Assembly: GCA_030065875.1 (NCBI GenBank)
Contig: JASJCR010000046.1
Location: 1 to 64,000 of the forward strand
Reading direction: 5' to 3'
Length of the DNA: 64,000 nucleotides
DNA from: Ardenticatenaceae bacterium
GTDB lineage: Bacteria > Chloroflexota > Anaerolineae > Promineifilales > Promineifilaceae
A program made the translations under genes and the position numbers. Shown here one piece after another: positions 56,363 to 64,000 of this stretch; position 1 is the stretch's first letter, and each line of letters begins with the position of its first letter. The notes beneath the pieces were generated by a model. That model was not told the DNA's origin, did no database searches, and worked only from the letters and a program-made list of their open reading frames with translations.

Positions 56363-57007
56363 TTACCAGCGACGGCTAAACCGCTCTTCTTCCCACGGGT
56401 CGGCGTTGTTGTTGTAGCCGTTAACTTCCCAAAAGCCCGGAGCATCTTCCGCCCGGAATTCCAGACCGCGCAGCCATTTGCCGCCCTTCCAAAAATATTT
56501 GGTTTCACCTTCAGAGCGGTCTGCAAATGAGCCAACCACAACGCGCAGCGGGTAGCCATGTTCGGCGGTTAAAGGCTCGCCATCAAAATGGGTCGCCAGA
56601 AGCACATTGTCCTGGAGCAGAAAGTCCAAAGGGGTGTTGGTTGTATACCCATACTCGCAATGCTGCACCACAAATTTAGCCTCGGGCAGTGGCTTGATAA
56701 ACCCTTCGTCTATTAATGTCTTTAATGAGACCCCTTCCCAGTCGGTGTCAAATTTTGACCATCTGGTGACACAGTGAATGTCCATCGTCACCTTGGAGCG
56801 GGGAAGCTGGTTAAATGCATCCCAATCCCATACCACTTCTTCTTCGACAAGACCAAAAACTTTCAGATCCCAATCATCGAGATTTTGGTACACCGGGGTT
56901 GGGCCATAGTGCAATACCGGGAAACGCTGGGTTAATGATTGCCCAGGTGGCAGGCGATTTTCTCCTGCAACTTGATCCTGCTTTTGACGGCGGCTAAAAA
57001 TGCTCAT
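56363..57007 (-). CDS. Sulfite oxidase-like molybdopterin-dependent oxidoreductase
   Basis: 214 residues, molybdopterin-binding domain of the sulfite oxidase/YedY family. The molybdenum-ligating Cys is in DIHCVTRWSK (about 79). W-rich FWKGGKWLRGLEF, Arg/His residues and HGYPLRVVV are conserved. No Tat signal and no haem domain, so probably cytoplasmic. Substrate unknown. Confidence 0.88.
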   Translation of the reverse strand: MSIFSRRQKQDQVAGENRLPPGQSLTQRFPVLHYGPTPVYQNLDDWDLKVFGLVEEEVVWDWDAFNQLPRSKVTMDIHCVTRWSKFDTDWEGVSLKTLIDEGFIKPLPEAKFVVQHCEYGYTTNTPLDFLLQDNVLLATHFDGEPLTAEHGYPLRVVVGSFADRSEGETKYFWKGGKWLRGLEFRAEDAPGFWEVNGYNNNADPWEEERFSRRW

Positions 57008-57181
57008 GGTTTCTCCTTAAAGACCACTCTCGGGTCTCTGGTCTCTAATCTCTGGTCTTGTACAGTCTGACATATTTATCTAAACATTCTGCAAAAATAA
57101 TCTTACAAATTTGTGAAGATATTAAATGACCCCGTACCTTTTACCCCTCTCTTTACAAGCGGCCGTGGTACAATTTCTTCC

Positions 57182-57964
57182 ATGAATCGTCGTTTTTTGG
57201 GGTATGTGCTTTTTTCACTGGGCGTATTGATATTGGCCGGTACCGTTGTTTCCTGGTTTTTCCTTCGCGGACAGGATTTTATCGCCATTAGCCAGTTGGC
57301 CACGCCCGACACCAGCACCATCCCCCTGGCTCCACCCACAATCCCAGTTAATCCCGAGCGGGCGATTATCACGGCCGTGCCCGGAGATTTGCCCCAGATC
57401 ATTCCCACCCTCGCTTACGACGATCTCCCTTCAGTGGCTCGCGCGGATGAAGCACCACGCGTCTTACGTCAGGAAGCCCCCGACCATCCACAGCGCATGG
57501 TCATCCCGGCCATCGGTGTTGACGCCCCCATTCGCGATGTGGGTCTTTCCTCAATTTTTGACAATGACGATATTTTTTATCAGTGGCAGGTCCCCCATTC
57601 TTATGCGGTGGGATGGCACCATACCAGCGTTCCTCTTGGGCAACCCGGCAACACCGTTTTTAACGGACATCACAACGTCTATGGCGAGGTTTTTAAAGAC
57701 CTGCAAGATTTGGCCGTGGGGGATGGGCTTCTGATTTATACGGATGACAATGTCTTTGCCTATGAAGTAACTCAACGGGAAATTTTGGCTGAACGGGGGC
57801 AATCGGAGGAGATTCGCCGTCAAAATGCAATCTGGATCCAGCCAACCCTGGATGAACGAATCACGCTGGTCTCCTGCTGGCCGTATTCCGATAATTCTCA
57901 CCGCCTGGTGGTTGTGGCGGAACCAATACAGACCTCAGACAACAGACCTCAGACGACAGAGTAA
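57182..57964 (+). CDS. Sortase (class D/E-like)
   Basis: About 260 residues from ATG 57182. TACAAT with TGG ahead (57166-57174) is 7 bp upstream, consistent with a near-leaderless transcript; the longer frame from 57113 precedes this. N-terminal TM helix, then the sortase domain: catalytic His in NGHHNVYG (about 165), Cys in LVSCWPYSDNSHR (about 223) and Arg in the same motif. The protein with an LPxTG-like tail lies 135 bp downstream. Confidence 0.9.
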   Translation: MNRRFLGYVLFSLGVLILAGTVVSWFFLRGQDFIAISQLATPDTSTIPLAPPTIPVNPERAIITAVPGDLPQIIPTLAYDDLPSVARADEAPRVLRQEAPDHPQRMVIPAIGVDAPIRDVGLSSIFDNDDIFYQWQVPHSYAVGWHHTSVPLGQPGNTVFNGHHNVYGEVFKDLQDLAVGDGLLIYTDDNVFAYEVTQREILAERGQSEEIRRQNAIWIQPTLDERITLVSCWPYSDNSHRLVVVAEPIQTSDNRPQTTE

Positions 57965-58098
57965 ATTCGGGTTTCAAGATCGGTACCTGGCACACGAATT
58001 TCTGAGGTCCGTCGTCTGAGGTCTGTTGTCTGTAAAAAATTGACAAATCATGTATGATTTAAAGAGGTTTTATTCATGGTCACTAAGGAGAGAACCGC

Positions 58099-58647
58099 GT
58101 GAGCAAAAAACGTTTCTGGGTCATGGTTATGGCCATCATGATTTTGGGGATATCAGCACAGGTCATTTCGGCGCAGTCACAAACTTCTAACGGGTCAATT
58201 CGCGGAACGGTTTACATCGACAGCAACGGCAACGGGCAGTGTCCAGATGAGGGCGAACCTACTCATCCAGGGGTACCGATCGAATTTGTCAGCGATGACG
58301 GGGAATGGAGCACCTATCTACAAACGGGTGAGAACGGCACTTATGGACTCGTTGCAGCCGGATACGGGACCTGGAAAGTCAGCGCTCGACCCAACGCCAA
58401 TGATTTTGTCGTCACATCGGAACCGACTCTCAACGTTTTTATCGGCTCGGAAGAGCCGGTGGCCCTCAACATCAACTTTTGCATTCGCGAAACCGACGCG
58501 CCGGTCGTGATCTCCACCACAACCACCACCATCCTGCCGGCCGCCGGTGAGGCCGCAAACAACACCCCATTTACCGTTGGACTGCTTTCCGGCTTGGCGT
58601 TAATCGGGCTGGGGGGCGTCCTCTTTACTAAGAAGCAATCTTTGTAA
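58099..58647 (+). CDS. Secreted SdrD-B/Cna-B-like protein with LPxTG-like sorting signal
   Basis: 182 residues. Signal peptide (about 1-27, ends near SAQSQ), one B-type beta-sandwich repeat (about 32-125; GTVYIDSNGNGQCPDEGE, a typical SdrD-B start), a Thr-rich linker, LPAAGE near 146, a hydrophobic helix (about 155-175) and the positive tail KKQSL. This is the layout of a sortase substrate, and a sortase gene is immediately upstream. Confidence 0.8.
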   Translation: MSKKRFWVMVMAIMILGISAQVISAQSQTSNGSIRGTVYIDSNGNGQCPDEGEPTHPGVPIEFVSDDGEWSTYLQTGENGTYGLVAAGYGTWKVSARPNANDFVVTSEPTLNVFIGSEEPVALNINFCIRETDAPVVISTTTTTILPAAGEAANNTPFTVGLLSGLALIGLGGVLFTKKQSL

Positions 58648-58705
58648 ATTTAAAGCGTCGATGACGGGCCGGTCCCGTCATCGGCCACTGCAGAAAACCA
58701 TTAAA

Positions 58706-59419
58706 ATGCCCCGAATCAAAGCCCTGGAAGGGGGAAACAAAGCGTCTCGCGGCCAAATTTCCCATCAAGCCATCGAGGATTACCTCAAAACGATTTATAT
58801 GCTGTCCCAAGAAGAAAGCCCGGTCAGCACCACAAGCCTGGCAGACGCTAGGAACGTCAAACCTGGCTCGGTGACGGGGATGATCAAACGGCTGGCGGAG
58901 TTAAATCTAGTTGAATATACGAAGCGGCGGGGGGTTGTGCTCACGCCTTCTGGAGAGCAAATCGCCCTCGAAGTGCTGCGCCACCATCGCCTGATCGAAA
59001 CGTATTTAATCGAAGCGTTGGGCTTTACCTGGGATGAGGTTCACGAGCAGGCGGACATCCTGGAACATTACATCAGCGAAAAGCTCGAAGATCGGATCGC
59101 CGCCGCCCTCAATTATCCCTCCTTTGACCCCCATGGTGCGCCAATTCCCTCTAAAGAAGGGATCATGCCGGATCAAAAGACTGCCCCTTTAACCACCCTG
59201 AAAGCCGGGCAGCGAACAACGGTCAGCCGCATCGATTCAGATGAAGACAGCGAACTGCTGCGCTATCTGGCGGAACGCCAGCTGCTACCGGGAGCCACCA
59301 TTGAAGTTTTGTCGATGGAACCGTTTAACGGACCGCTAACCATCCGGCTTGATGGACGGGAACAGGTGATAGGTTTTCAGGTCGCCACGGCCGTCTTGGT
59401 TGAAATTCCCTCTGAGTAA
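58706..59419 (+). CDS. DtxR/MntR family metal-dependent regulator
   Basis: About 237 residues from ATG 58706. Winged HTH (about 20-75), dimerisation/metal-binding domain (HHRLIETYLIEALGF, H-E-Q-A-D-LEH), and C-terminal FeoA/SH3-like domain (about 165-235). Likely represses metal uptake genes when Mn or Fe is abundant; targets not in view. Confidence 0.87.
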   Translation: MPRIKALEGGNKASRGQISHQAIEDYLKTIYMLSQEESPVSTTSLADARNVKPGSVTGMIKRLAELNLVEYTKRRGVVLTPSGEQIALEVLRHHRLIETYLIEALGFTWDEVHEQADILEHYISEKLEDRIAAALNYPSFDPHGAPIPSKEGIMPDQKTAPLTTLKAGQRTTVSRIDSDEDSELLRYLAERQLLPGATIEVLSMEPFNGPLTIRLDGREQVIGFQVATAVLVEIPSE

Positions 59420-59595
59420 AACTCTCATCCAGCCATCCTTCGAGCTGTTCAATTTCTTCTTGAACGGCGGCCGCAACGTGAAGATTGGGCCGCTAATTTC
59501 CTTATATTTGGGCCAGAAACCAATTACAAGGATCATAAGTGAATCCTAACAGTTGGTACCCTATGACCAGCGCTTTATTGCTAATGTAAGGTGAA

Positions 59596-59630
59596 TCAGG
59601 TTCAATCATACGCGTAGTATGATTCTGGTT
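59596..59630 (+). promoter_or_regulatory. Hairpin upstream of subtilase gene
   Basis: AATCATAC (59604-59611)/GTATGATT (59617-59624) stem with 5-nt loop, extendable on both sides; it is 15 bases before the ATG at 59645. Function unknown. Confidence 0.4.
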
Positions 59631-59644
59631 TTGGGCGCTCAATC

Positions 59645-61642
59645 ATGAAATTTAGGCAAATCCAACGGTTTTTTCAACGCGATTTCTTTTACCTACCCCG
59701 TTGGGGTTTTCTGAGCTTGTCAATTTTACAGGCGGCCGCTTTGTTCATTCTGATTTTTACCTTTGCGCGGCACTCAACGGCCGTGGATTGGCAGGAGAAA
59801 GTGGCGCCCGCTCTGCTGGTCATGATGAACGGGGATGGGGTCGATCGGGTTGAATTTCTTATTGAGCTGGAGGCTCAGGGCGATTTAGCGGCCGTTGATT
59901 CTTCATGGACAAAAACCCAAAAAGGATCATACGTCTTTACCCAGCTGCAAATAGCGGCCTTTGAAAGCCAGGATGGCCTGCTGCGCGAACTGAGGTTGGC
60001 CGGAGTCGAACACAAACCATTTTGGGTCACCAACGCCATCTGGGTCTCCGCCCCACCCCACCTGATTCCCTCGCTGGCGCAACGGCCGGACGTTCGCTAC
60101 TTACACACCAATCTGCCGATTCCGCAGGCCGATCCGCTGCCGGTGCCGGAAGCGGACGCCCAAGCCGTCCAGGCCAATGAATGGGGTCTGGAAAAAATTG
60201 GAGCCGATCTTTTATGGGCAGAAGGAATCACCGGCACCGGAGCCCTGATCGGCGGGCAAGACACCGGCTATCAGTGGGATCACCCGGCCCTGATCGATGC
60301 GTATCGCGGTTGGGATCCCATCAGCCAAACGGCCGATCACAACTACGGTTGGCACGATGCCATAAGCAGCGATTTGAGCGGCAACGGCACCAACAACCGC
60401 TGTGGATACAGCTCACCCGTGCCGTGTGACGACAACGGCCATGGAACCCATACCATGGGCACGATGATCGGCACCACGGGCGGCAACGGAAATCAAATTG
60501 GTGTGGCTCCTGGGGCCGATTGGATCAGCTGCCGCAACATGGAAGAAGGTTGGGGCACGCCGGCCACCTACATCGATTGTTTTGAATGGTTTTTGGCTCC
60601 AACCGATTTGGCCGGATTGAACCCGGATCCGTCTAAAGCCCCGCACGTCATTAATAATTCCTGGGCGTGCCCAACCAGTGAGGGGTGTAACACCGGCAAC
60701 TTCGCCATCATGGAGCAGGTGGTCGACAATTTGCGCACGGCCGGGATTGCGGTGGTGGTCTCCGCCGGAAATTACGGACCCGCCTGCAGTACCGTTCGTA
60801 CGCCGGCCGCCATTTTTGACAGCTCAATCGCCATCGGGGCCACTTCCCAATCGGATGGTATCGCTTCCTTTAGCAGCCGCGGGCCGGTCACCGTTGACGG
60901 CAGCGGCCGGCTCAAACCGGATCTTGTGGCCCCGGGTGTCGGCGTTTATTCGGCTTACCTGGATGATGGCTATTCTACCCTTCAAGGAACGAGTATGGCC
61001 GCCCCCCACGTTGCCGGGGCGATAGGGTTGTTAATTTCGGCCGTGCCCCAGGCGGCCGGTCAGGTCGATTTGCTCGAACAGGCCTTGATCGAAACAGCCA
61101 CTCCGTTGACGACTGCCGGCAGCTGCGGCGGCGTAAGCAACGGAAGTGTTCCCAATCATGTGTTTGGCGCCGGCCGGATCAACGTCGCGGCCGCGCGAGA
61201 CTGGCTAACCGTTGAGCTAGGATCTCAGTTGACGACCACCGTTTCCGGCCCTCTCTTCATCACCGAAAACAGCCCAACCATCCCGCTGCAAACAAATTTA
61301 ACCTATACCCTTCACGTCACCGCCCTTGCCACCACCCAAGATGTCACCTTAACGGCAAATATACCCACCAATACCACGCTCTTAACCACCACCTTACCGG
61401 TTTCTATCACCGGCTCTCAATTAAGCTGGAGCTGGTCCCAACTATCTCCAACCACGACACAGCAAGTTACCTTAACCTTACAGCTGTCTGATACCACCCC
61501 ATCAACGATCTTTACCGTTTCATTTGATGATTACGCGGTTAAGAGACAAGGGTTCTTAACCCCAACATTTGGCCTACCCATAACGACTACAATTTTGCAC
61601 GCTCCGTACAAGCAGCACTTTCCTGTAGCATTTAAAAATTGA
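59645..61642 (+). CDS. Secreted S8 family serine peptidase (subtilisin-like)
   Basis: 665 residues. N-terminal signal anchor (about 22-42), a propeptide-like region (about 50-165), catalytic triad Asp in IGGQDTGY (about 203), His in NGHGTHTMG (about 265) and Ser in GTSMAAPHV (about 449). The C-terminal beta domain (about 530-640) is Thr/Ser-rich and may be attached to the wall. No LPxTG at the end. Confidence 0.92.
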   Translation: MKFRQIQRFFQRDFFYLPRWGFLSLSILQAAALFILIFTFARHSTAVDWQEKVAPALLVMMNGDGVDRVEFLIELEAQGDLAAVDSSWTKTQKGSYVFTQLQIAAFESQDGLLRELRLAGVEHKPFWVTNAIWVSAPPHLIPSLAQRPDVRYLHTNLPIPQADPLPVPEADAQAVQANEWGLEKIGADLLWAEGITGTGALIGGQDTGYQWDHPALIDAYRGWDPISQTADHNYGWHDAISSDLSGNGTNNRCGYSSPVPCDDNGHGTHTMGTMIGTTGGNGNQIGVAPGADWISCRNMEEGWGTPATYIDCFEWFLAPTDLAGLNPDPSKAPHVINNSWACPTSEGCNTGNFAIMEQVVDNLRTAGIAVVVSAGNYGPACSTVRTPAAIFDSSIAIGATSQSDGIASFSSRGPVTVDGSGRLKPDLVAPGVGVYSAYLDDGYSTLQGTSMAAPHVAGAIGLLISAVPQAAGQVDLLEQALIETATPLTTAGSCGGVSNGSVPNHVFGAGRINVAAARDWLTVELGSQLTTTVSGPLFITENSPTIPLQTNLTYTLHVTALATTQDVTLTANIPTNTTLLTTTLPVSITGSQLSWSWSQLSPTTTQQVTLTLQLSDTTPSTIFTVSFDDYAVKRQGFLTPTFGLPITTTILHAPYKQHFPVAFKN

Positions 61643-61768
61643 GTGTTTTGTTGTTTGGAACCGCTCTGAGCTAGACAACCTCATTCAGATGTGATAATTT
61701 TTCGCCGCCTGATGATCACTTTGGTATGATCATTTTCCAATTACCAATCACCAATTATTATTTTCTAT

Positions 61769-62695
61769 ATGAAACAAGCAATTAGCGTCAGTTTAGGCAG
61801 CACCGCGCGCGACAGCGAATCAACCATTGAACTATTAGGAGAAGAAGTTTATCTGCGACGAGAAGGATGGAACGGAAATGTAGCGGGGGTGACCCATCGT
61901 TTTGCCGAACTAGATGGTCAGGTAGATGCCCTTGGTGTTGGCGGGATCGATCTCTGGCTATTTAGCGACGCCGGCCGTTCCAAACTTCACGCCGGTCATA
62001 AACTGGTTCAGGGTGTAAAAACCACTCCCCTCGTTGACGGGAGCGGGCTAAAAAACACCCTTGAATACCAGGTTGTCCCCTTCATGAAAGAGATTTTTGG
62101 GCCGGATATCGCTCGGAAAAAGGTGCTCATCACCGCTGCTATCGACCGCTTTGGCATGACCCGTTCATTTTTTGAGCACGGCCTGGAAGTGATCTGCGGA
62201 GAGCTGGGGTTTGCGCTCGGTTTGCCCATACCCATTCGTTCCAGAGGGGGTCTAAGATTACTGGCCTCCTCGCTCCTACCTCTCATCACCCGGCTCCCGA
62301 TCTCTGTGCTCTACCCAACGGGAGAGATGCAGCATGAAATTGTCCCCAAATTTGGGGATTGGTATCAATGGGCAGATATCATCGCCGGAGATTGTCTCTA
62401 TATCAAGCGGCACATGCCCGATGATTTAAGTGGAAAAATTATCGTGACAAATACCACCACGGCCGAAGATCGGGAAATGTTTAGAGATCGAGGCGTGACT
62501 GATTTGGTCACCACCACCCCTCTGATTAACGGCCGCACGTTTGGGACCAATATGCTGGAGGCCGGTTTGACGGCCGCCGCCGGGAAAAATCGCCCTCTCA
62601 CCGAATCGGAACTGGCTGATATTATTCACGATCTAAACCTCAAACCAACCCATCACAAACTCAGCGGACATCTCCAATGGATGCTATCGTCATAG
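61769..62695 (+). CDS. Conserved protein, database name quinate 5-dehydrogenase-like
   Basis: 308 residues. It matches from memory a bacterial family starting SVSLGSS.RD and containing VDALGVGGIDLW and VVDGSGLKNTLE; automatic annotation often calls it quinate 5-dehydrogenase, but no Rossmann GxGxxG is visible and no shikimate genes are near. Overlaps the next gene by 19 bases. Confidence 0.6.
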   Translation: MKQAISVSLGSTARDSESTIELLGEEVYLRREGWNGNVAGVTHRFAELDGQVDALGVGGIDLWLFSDAGRSKLHAGHKLVQGVKTTPLVDGSGLKNTLEYQVVPFMKEIFGPDIARKKVLITAAIDRFGMTRSFFEHGLEVICGELGFALGLPIPIRSRGGLRLLASSLLPLITRLPISVLYPTGEMQHEIVPKFGDWYQWADIIAGDCLYIKRHMPDDLSGKIIVTNTTTAEDREMFRDRGVTDLVTTTPLINGRTFGTNMLEAGLTAAAGKNRPLTESELADIIHDLNLKPTHHKLSGHLQWMLSS

Positions 62696-63459
62696 CGGGG
62701 GGGATTCCTCACGTCGATCATCCGCTGTACCATTTAACTCAGGGGCGGCCAAAAGCGATGCTCGACATGGGTGGACGGCCAATGATTGAATGGGTCCTTT
62801 TCGCCTTAAATCAGGCTGATCAAATCGAAGACGTTATCGTTGTGGGCCTCGATGACCCGGCCGATCAAGAGCGCCTCGATAAACGTTCGGTCGCCACATT
62901 TATCCCCAACCAGGGAAGCCTGGTGGCCAACGGCATGGCCGGTTTGCGCTGGCTGCGGCGGCACAAATCGCAAAGCAAAGTGGTCGTTGGCTGCTCGTCA
63001 GATATTCCCCACATCGAGGGCCATATGATTGATGCTCTCATTGATTTGTGCCGGCCGTTTGACAGGCTCTTTTACTATCCCGTAATCAGCCGAAAAAAAG
63101 TGGAAACGGTTTACCCGCAAGCCAGGCGTACCTACACCAGGTTCAAAGGTGGAGTCGAAGTCGCCGGAGCCGATATTTTTGTGCTGCAGACCGCTTTTTT
63201 AGACACCGATCATCAACTGTGGGAGAAGCTCACTAATGCCCGAAAAAGCCCTTTGCAAGTTGCCCGTCTAATCGGCTTTTTAACCTTGTTTAAGTTGGTA
63301 TTTGGCCAGCTTTCGCTGGCGGAAGCCGCAGCCACAGGGGGTCGGATCCTCAGCTCAGACCGGCCGATCGGCATTGTCTTTCCCGATCATCCGGAATTAG
63401 CAATGGATGGCGATAAACCGCATCAGGTGAGGATTTTGAGGGAACGGTTTAAAGATTAG
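62677..63459 (+). CDS. MobA-like nucleotidyltransferase family protein
   Basis: 260 residues. NTP_transf_3 fold: IVIAGGIP at the start and the lysine-containing motif GRPKAMLDMGGRPMIEWVL (about 28-46); Asp in CSSDIPHI (about 110). Transfers a nucleotide to an unknown acceptor (sugar or cofactor). The 19-base overlap with the preceding gene implies a functional pair. Confidence 0.78.
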   Translation: MDAIVIAGGIPHVDHPLYHLTQGRPKAMLDMGGRPMIEWVLFALNQADQIEDVIVVGLDDPADQERLDKRSVATFIPNQGSLVANGMAGLRWLRRHKSQSKVVVGCSSDIPHIEGHMIDALIDLCRPFDRLFYYPVISRKKVETVYPQARRTYTRFKGGVEVAGADIFVLQTAFLDTDHQLWEKLTNARKSPLQVARLIGFLTLFKLVFGQLSLAEAAATGGRILSSDRPIGIVFPDHPELAMDGDKPHQVRILRERFKD

Positions 63460-63554
63460 TTCGATTAAGTCGATTGGTTCGATTCGTTCGATTGGCTTAA
63501 TAAACGACTAAACTAATACACCAATAAACCAATAATCAATTATCCGGGTCTCAT
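63460..63554. repeat. Degenerate TTCGATT-type spacer
   Basis: TTCGATTAAGTCGATTGG repeats followed by CTAATACACCAATAAACC words between convergent genes; no terminator seen. Confidence 0.4.
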
Positions 63555-64000
63555 TCAAAACCCAAAAAAACTCAATATCGTCTGCCACAAACCCAACAGC
63601 AGCACATACCGCCAACCTTTGCCAAAAAACGTCCAAATCGAGAAGGTCCATATATTCATATGTAAACTTCCGGCCACCAAACATATTGGGTCACCAATAA
63701 CCGGAAGACCGGCCAGTAGAAGGACCGGCGGCCCCCACCGCTTAAACCACGTTTCTGCCCGTTCGAGCCGTTCCCCTTCAAGCCGCGGATACCGTTCAAG
63801 CAAGTATTCAGTTCCCTTTTTCCCCATATAAAAAACCGTCAAAGCCCCGGCAAAATTCCCAGCAGTGGCCACAAGTCCGACCATCCACACGTTAAATCCC
63901 ATGGCGGGCATGGCCAATACAACAACCTCCGATGAGAGTGGGATAATAGATGCGGCCACCATGGAGATGATAAACAGACCGAGATAGCCAAATTGAGTAA
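63555..64000 (-). CDS. YqaA/DedA-like (VTT domain) membrane protein, partial
   Basis: The frame remains open to the window edge, so the N terminus is missing; the visible part includes YLGLFIISMVAASIIPLSSE, typical of the YqaA/SNARE-associated (DedA-like) family. Further signatures are FAGALTVFYMGKKG, RWGPPVLLLAGLPVIGDP and GKGWRYVLL. Four TM segments visible. Confidence 0.83.
   Translation of the reverse strand, partial: TQFGYLGLFIISMVAASIIPLSSEVVVLAMPAMGFNVWMVGLVATAGNFAGALTVFYMGKKGTEYLLERYPRLEGERLERAETWFKRWGPPVLLLAGLPVIGDPICLVAGSLHMNIWTFSIWTFFGKGWRYVLLLGLWQTILSFFGF

Overview
The window looks like chromosomal DNA of an uncultured Chloroflexota bacterium, most likely Anaerolineae or a related lineage. 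This is inferred from gene content and style, not from a marker gene. The clues are an ABC substrate-binding lipoprotein with the VEVTRVV-type repeat linker after its lipobox, a PASTA-less Ser/Thr kinase carrying a PD40 propeller, a SufR-controlled SUF operon with SufU, a sortase beside an LPxTG-like substrate, PolX, no outer-membrane genes, and spacers full of degenerate short repeats.

Layout. 1-5.9 kb: an AraC-type regulator divergent from an SDR / aldehyde dehydrogenase / methyltransferase operon that ends in a truncated LtrA gene next to a deletion scar. 5.97-6.3 kb: divergent tRNA-Val(CAC) and tRNA-Ser(GGA), each with its own promoter. 6.4-10.5 kb: histidine kinase, patatin phospholipase and a one-TM protein. 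10.6-16.9 kb: mostly minus-strand housekeeping and membrane genes (Ser/Thr kinase with propeller, MBL hydrolase, YdcF-like) plus fdhD. 17-25.2 kb: a complete SUF iron-sulfur system, sufR and a MIP18-family gene divergent from sufCBD, a rhodanese, sufS, sufU and a Rieske ferredoxin. A strong palindromic operator spans both promoters, and there is a possible cysteine-codon attenuator between sufD and the rhodanese. 25.4-29.1 kb: gyrA, a cold-shock-domain protein and tpx. 29.6-40.7 kb: a compact two-gene NRPS-PKS cluster. 40.7-43.8 kb: minus-strand PH, LysM, transglycosylase/M23-like and small membrane proteins. 43.9-50.1 kb: an oligopeptide ABC transporter. 50.5-56.3 kb: polX, a SpoIIE-type phosphatase, an SH3 protein and ligA. 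56.3-64 kb: a molybdopterin oxidoreductase, sortase plus substrate, a DtxR-type regulator, a subtilase, an overlapping pair of poorly characterised genes, and a partial YqaA-like membrane gene.

How the parts work together. The SUF block is one functional unit: the desulfurase and U scaffold deliver sulfur to SufBCD, SufR senses cluster status and controls both arms, and the rhodanese and Rieske protein travel with it. In the biosynthetic cluster the formyltransferase, a glycine-type A domain with an inserted flavin monooxygenase, a T domain and a single KS-AT-KR-DH-ACP-TE module could make a short formylated amino-acid/acetate product. I consider this cluster and the putative cysteine leader attenuator the most interesting elements of the window.

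Several dispersed intergenic repeat families recur. No CRISPR array, prophage, transposase or rRNA gene was seen.
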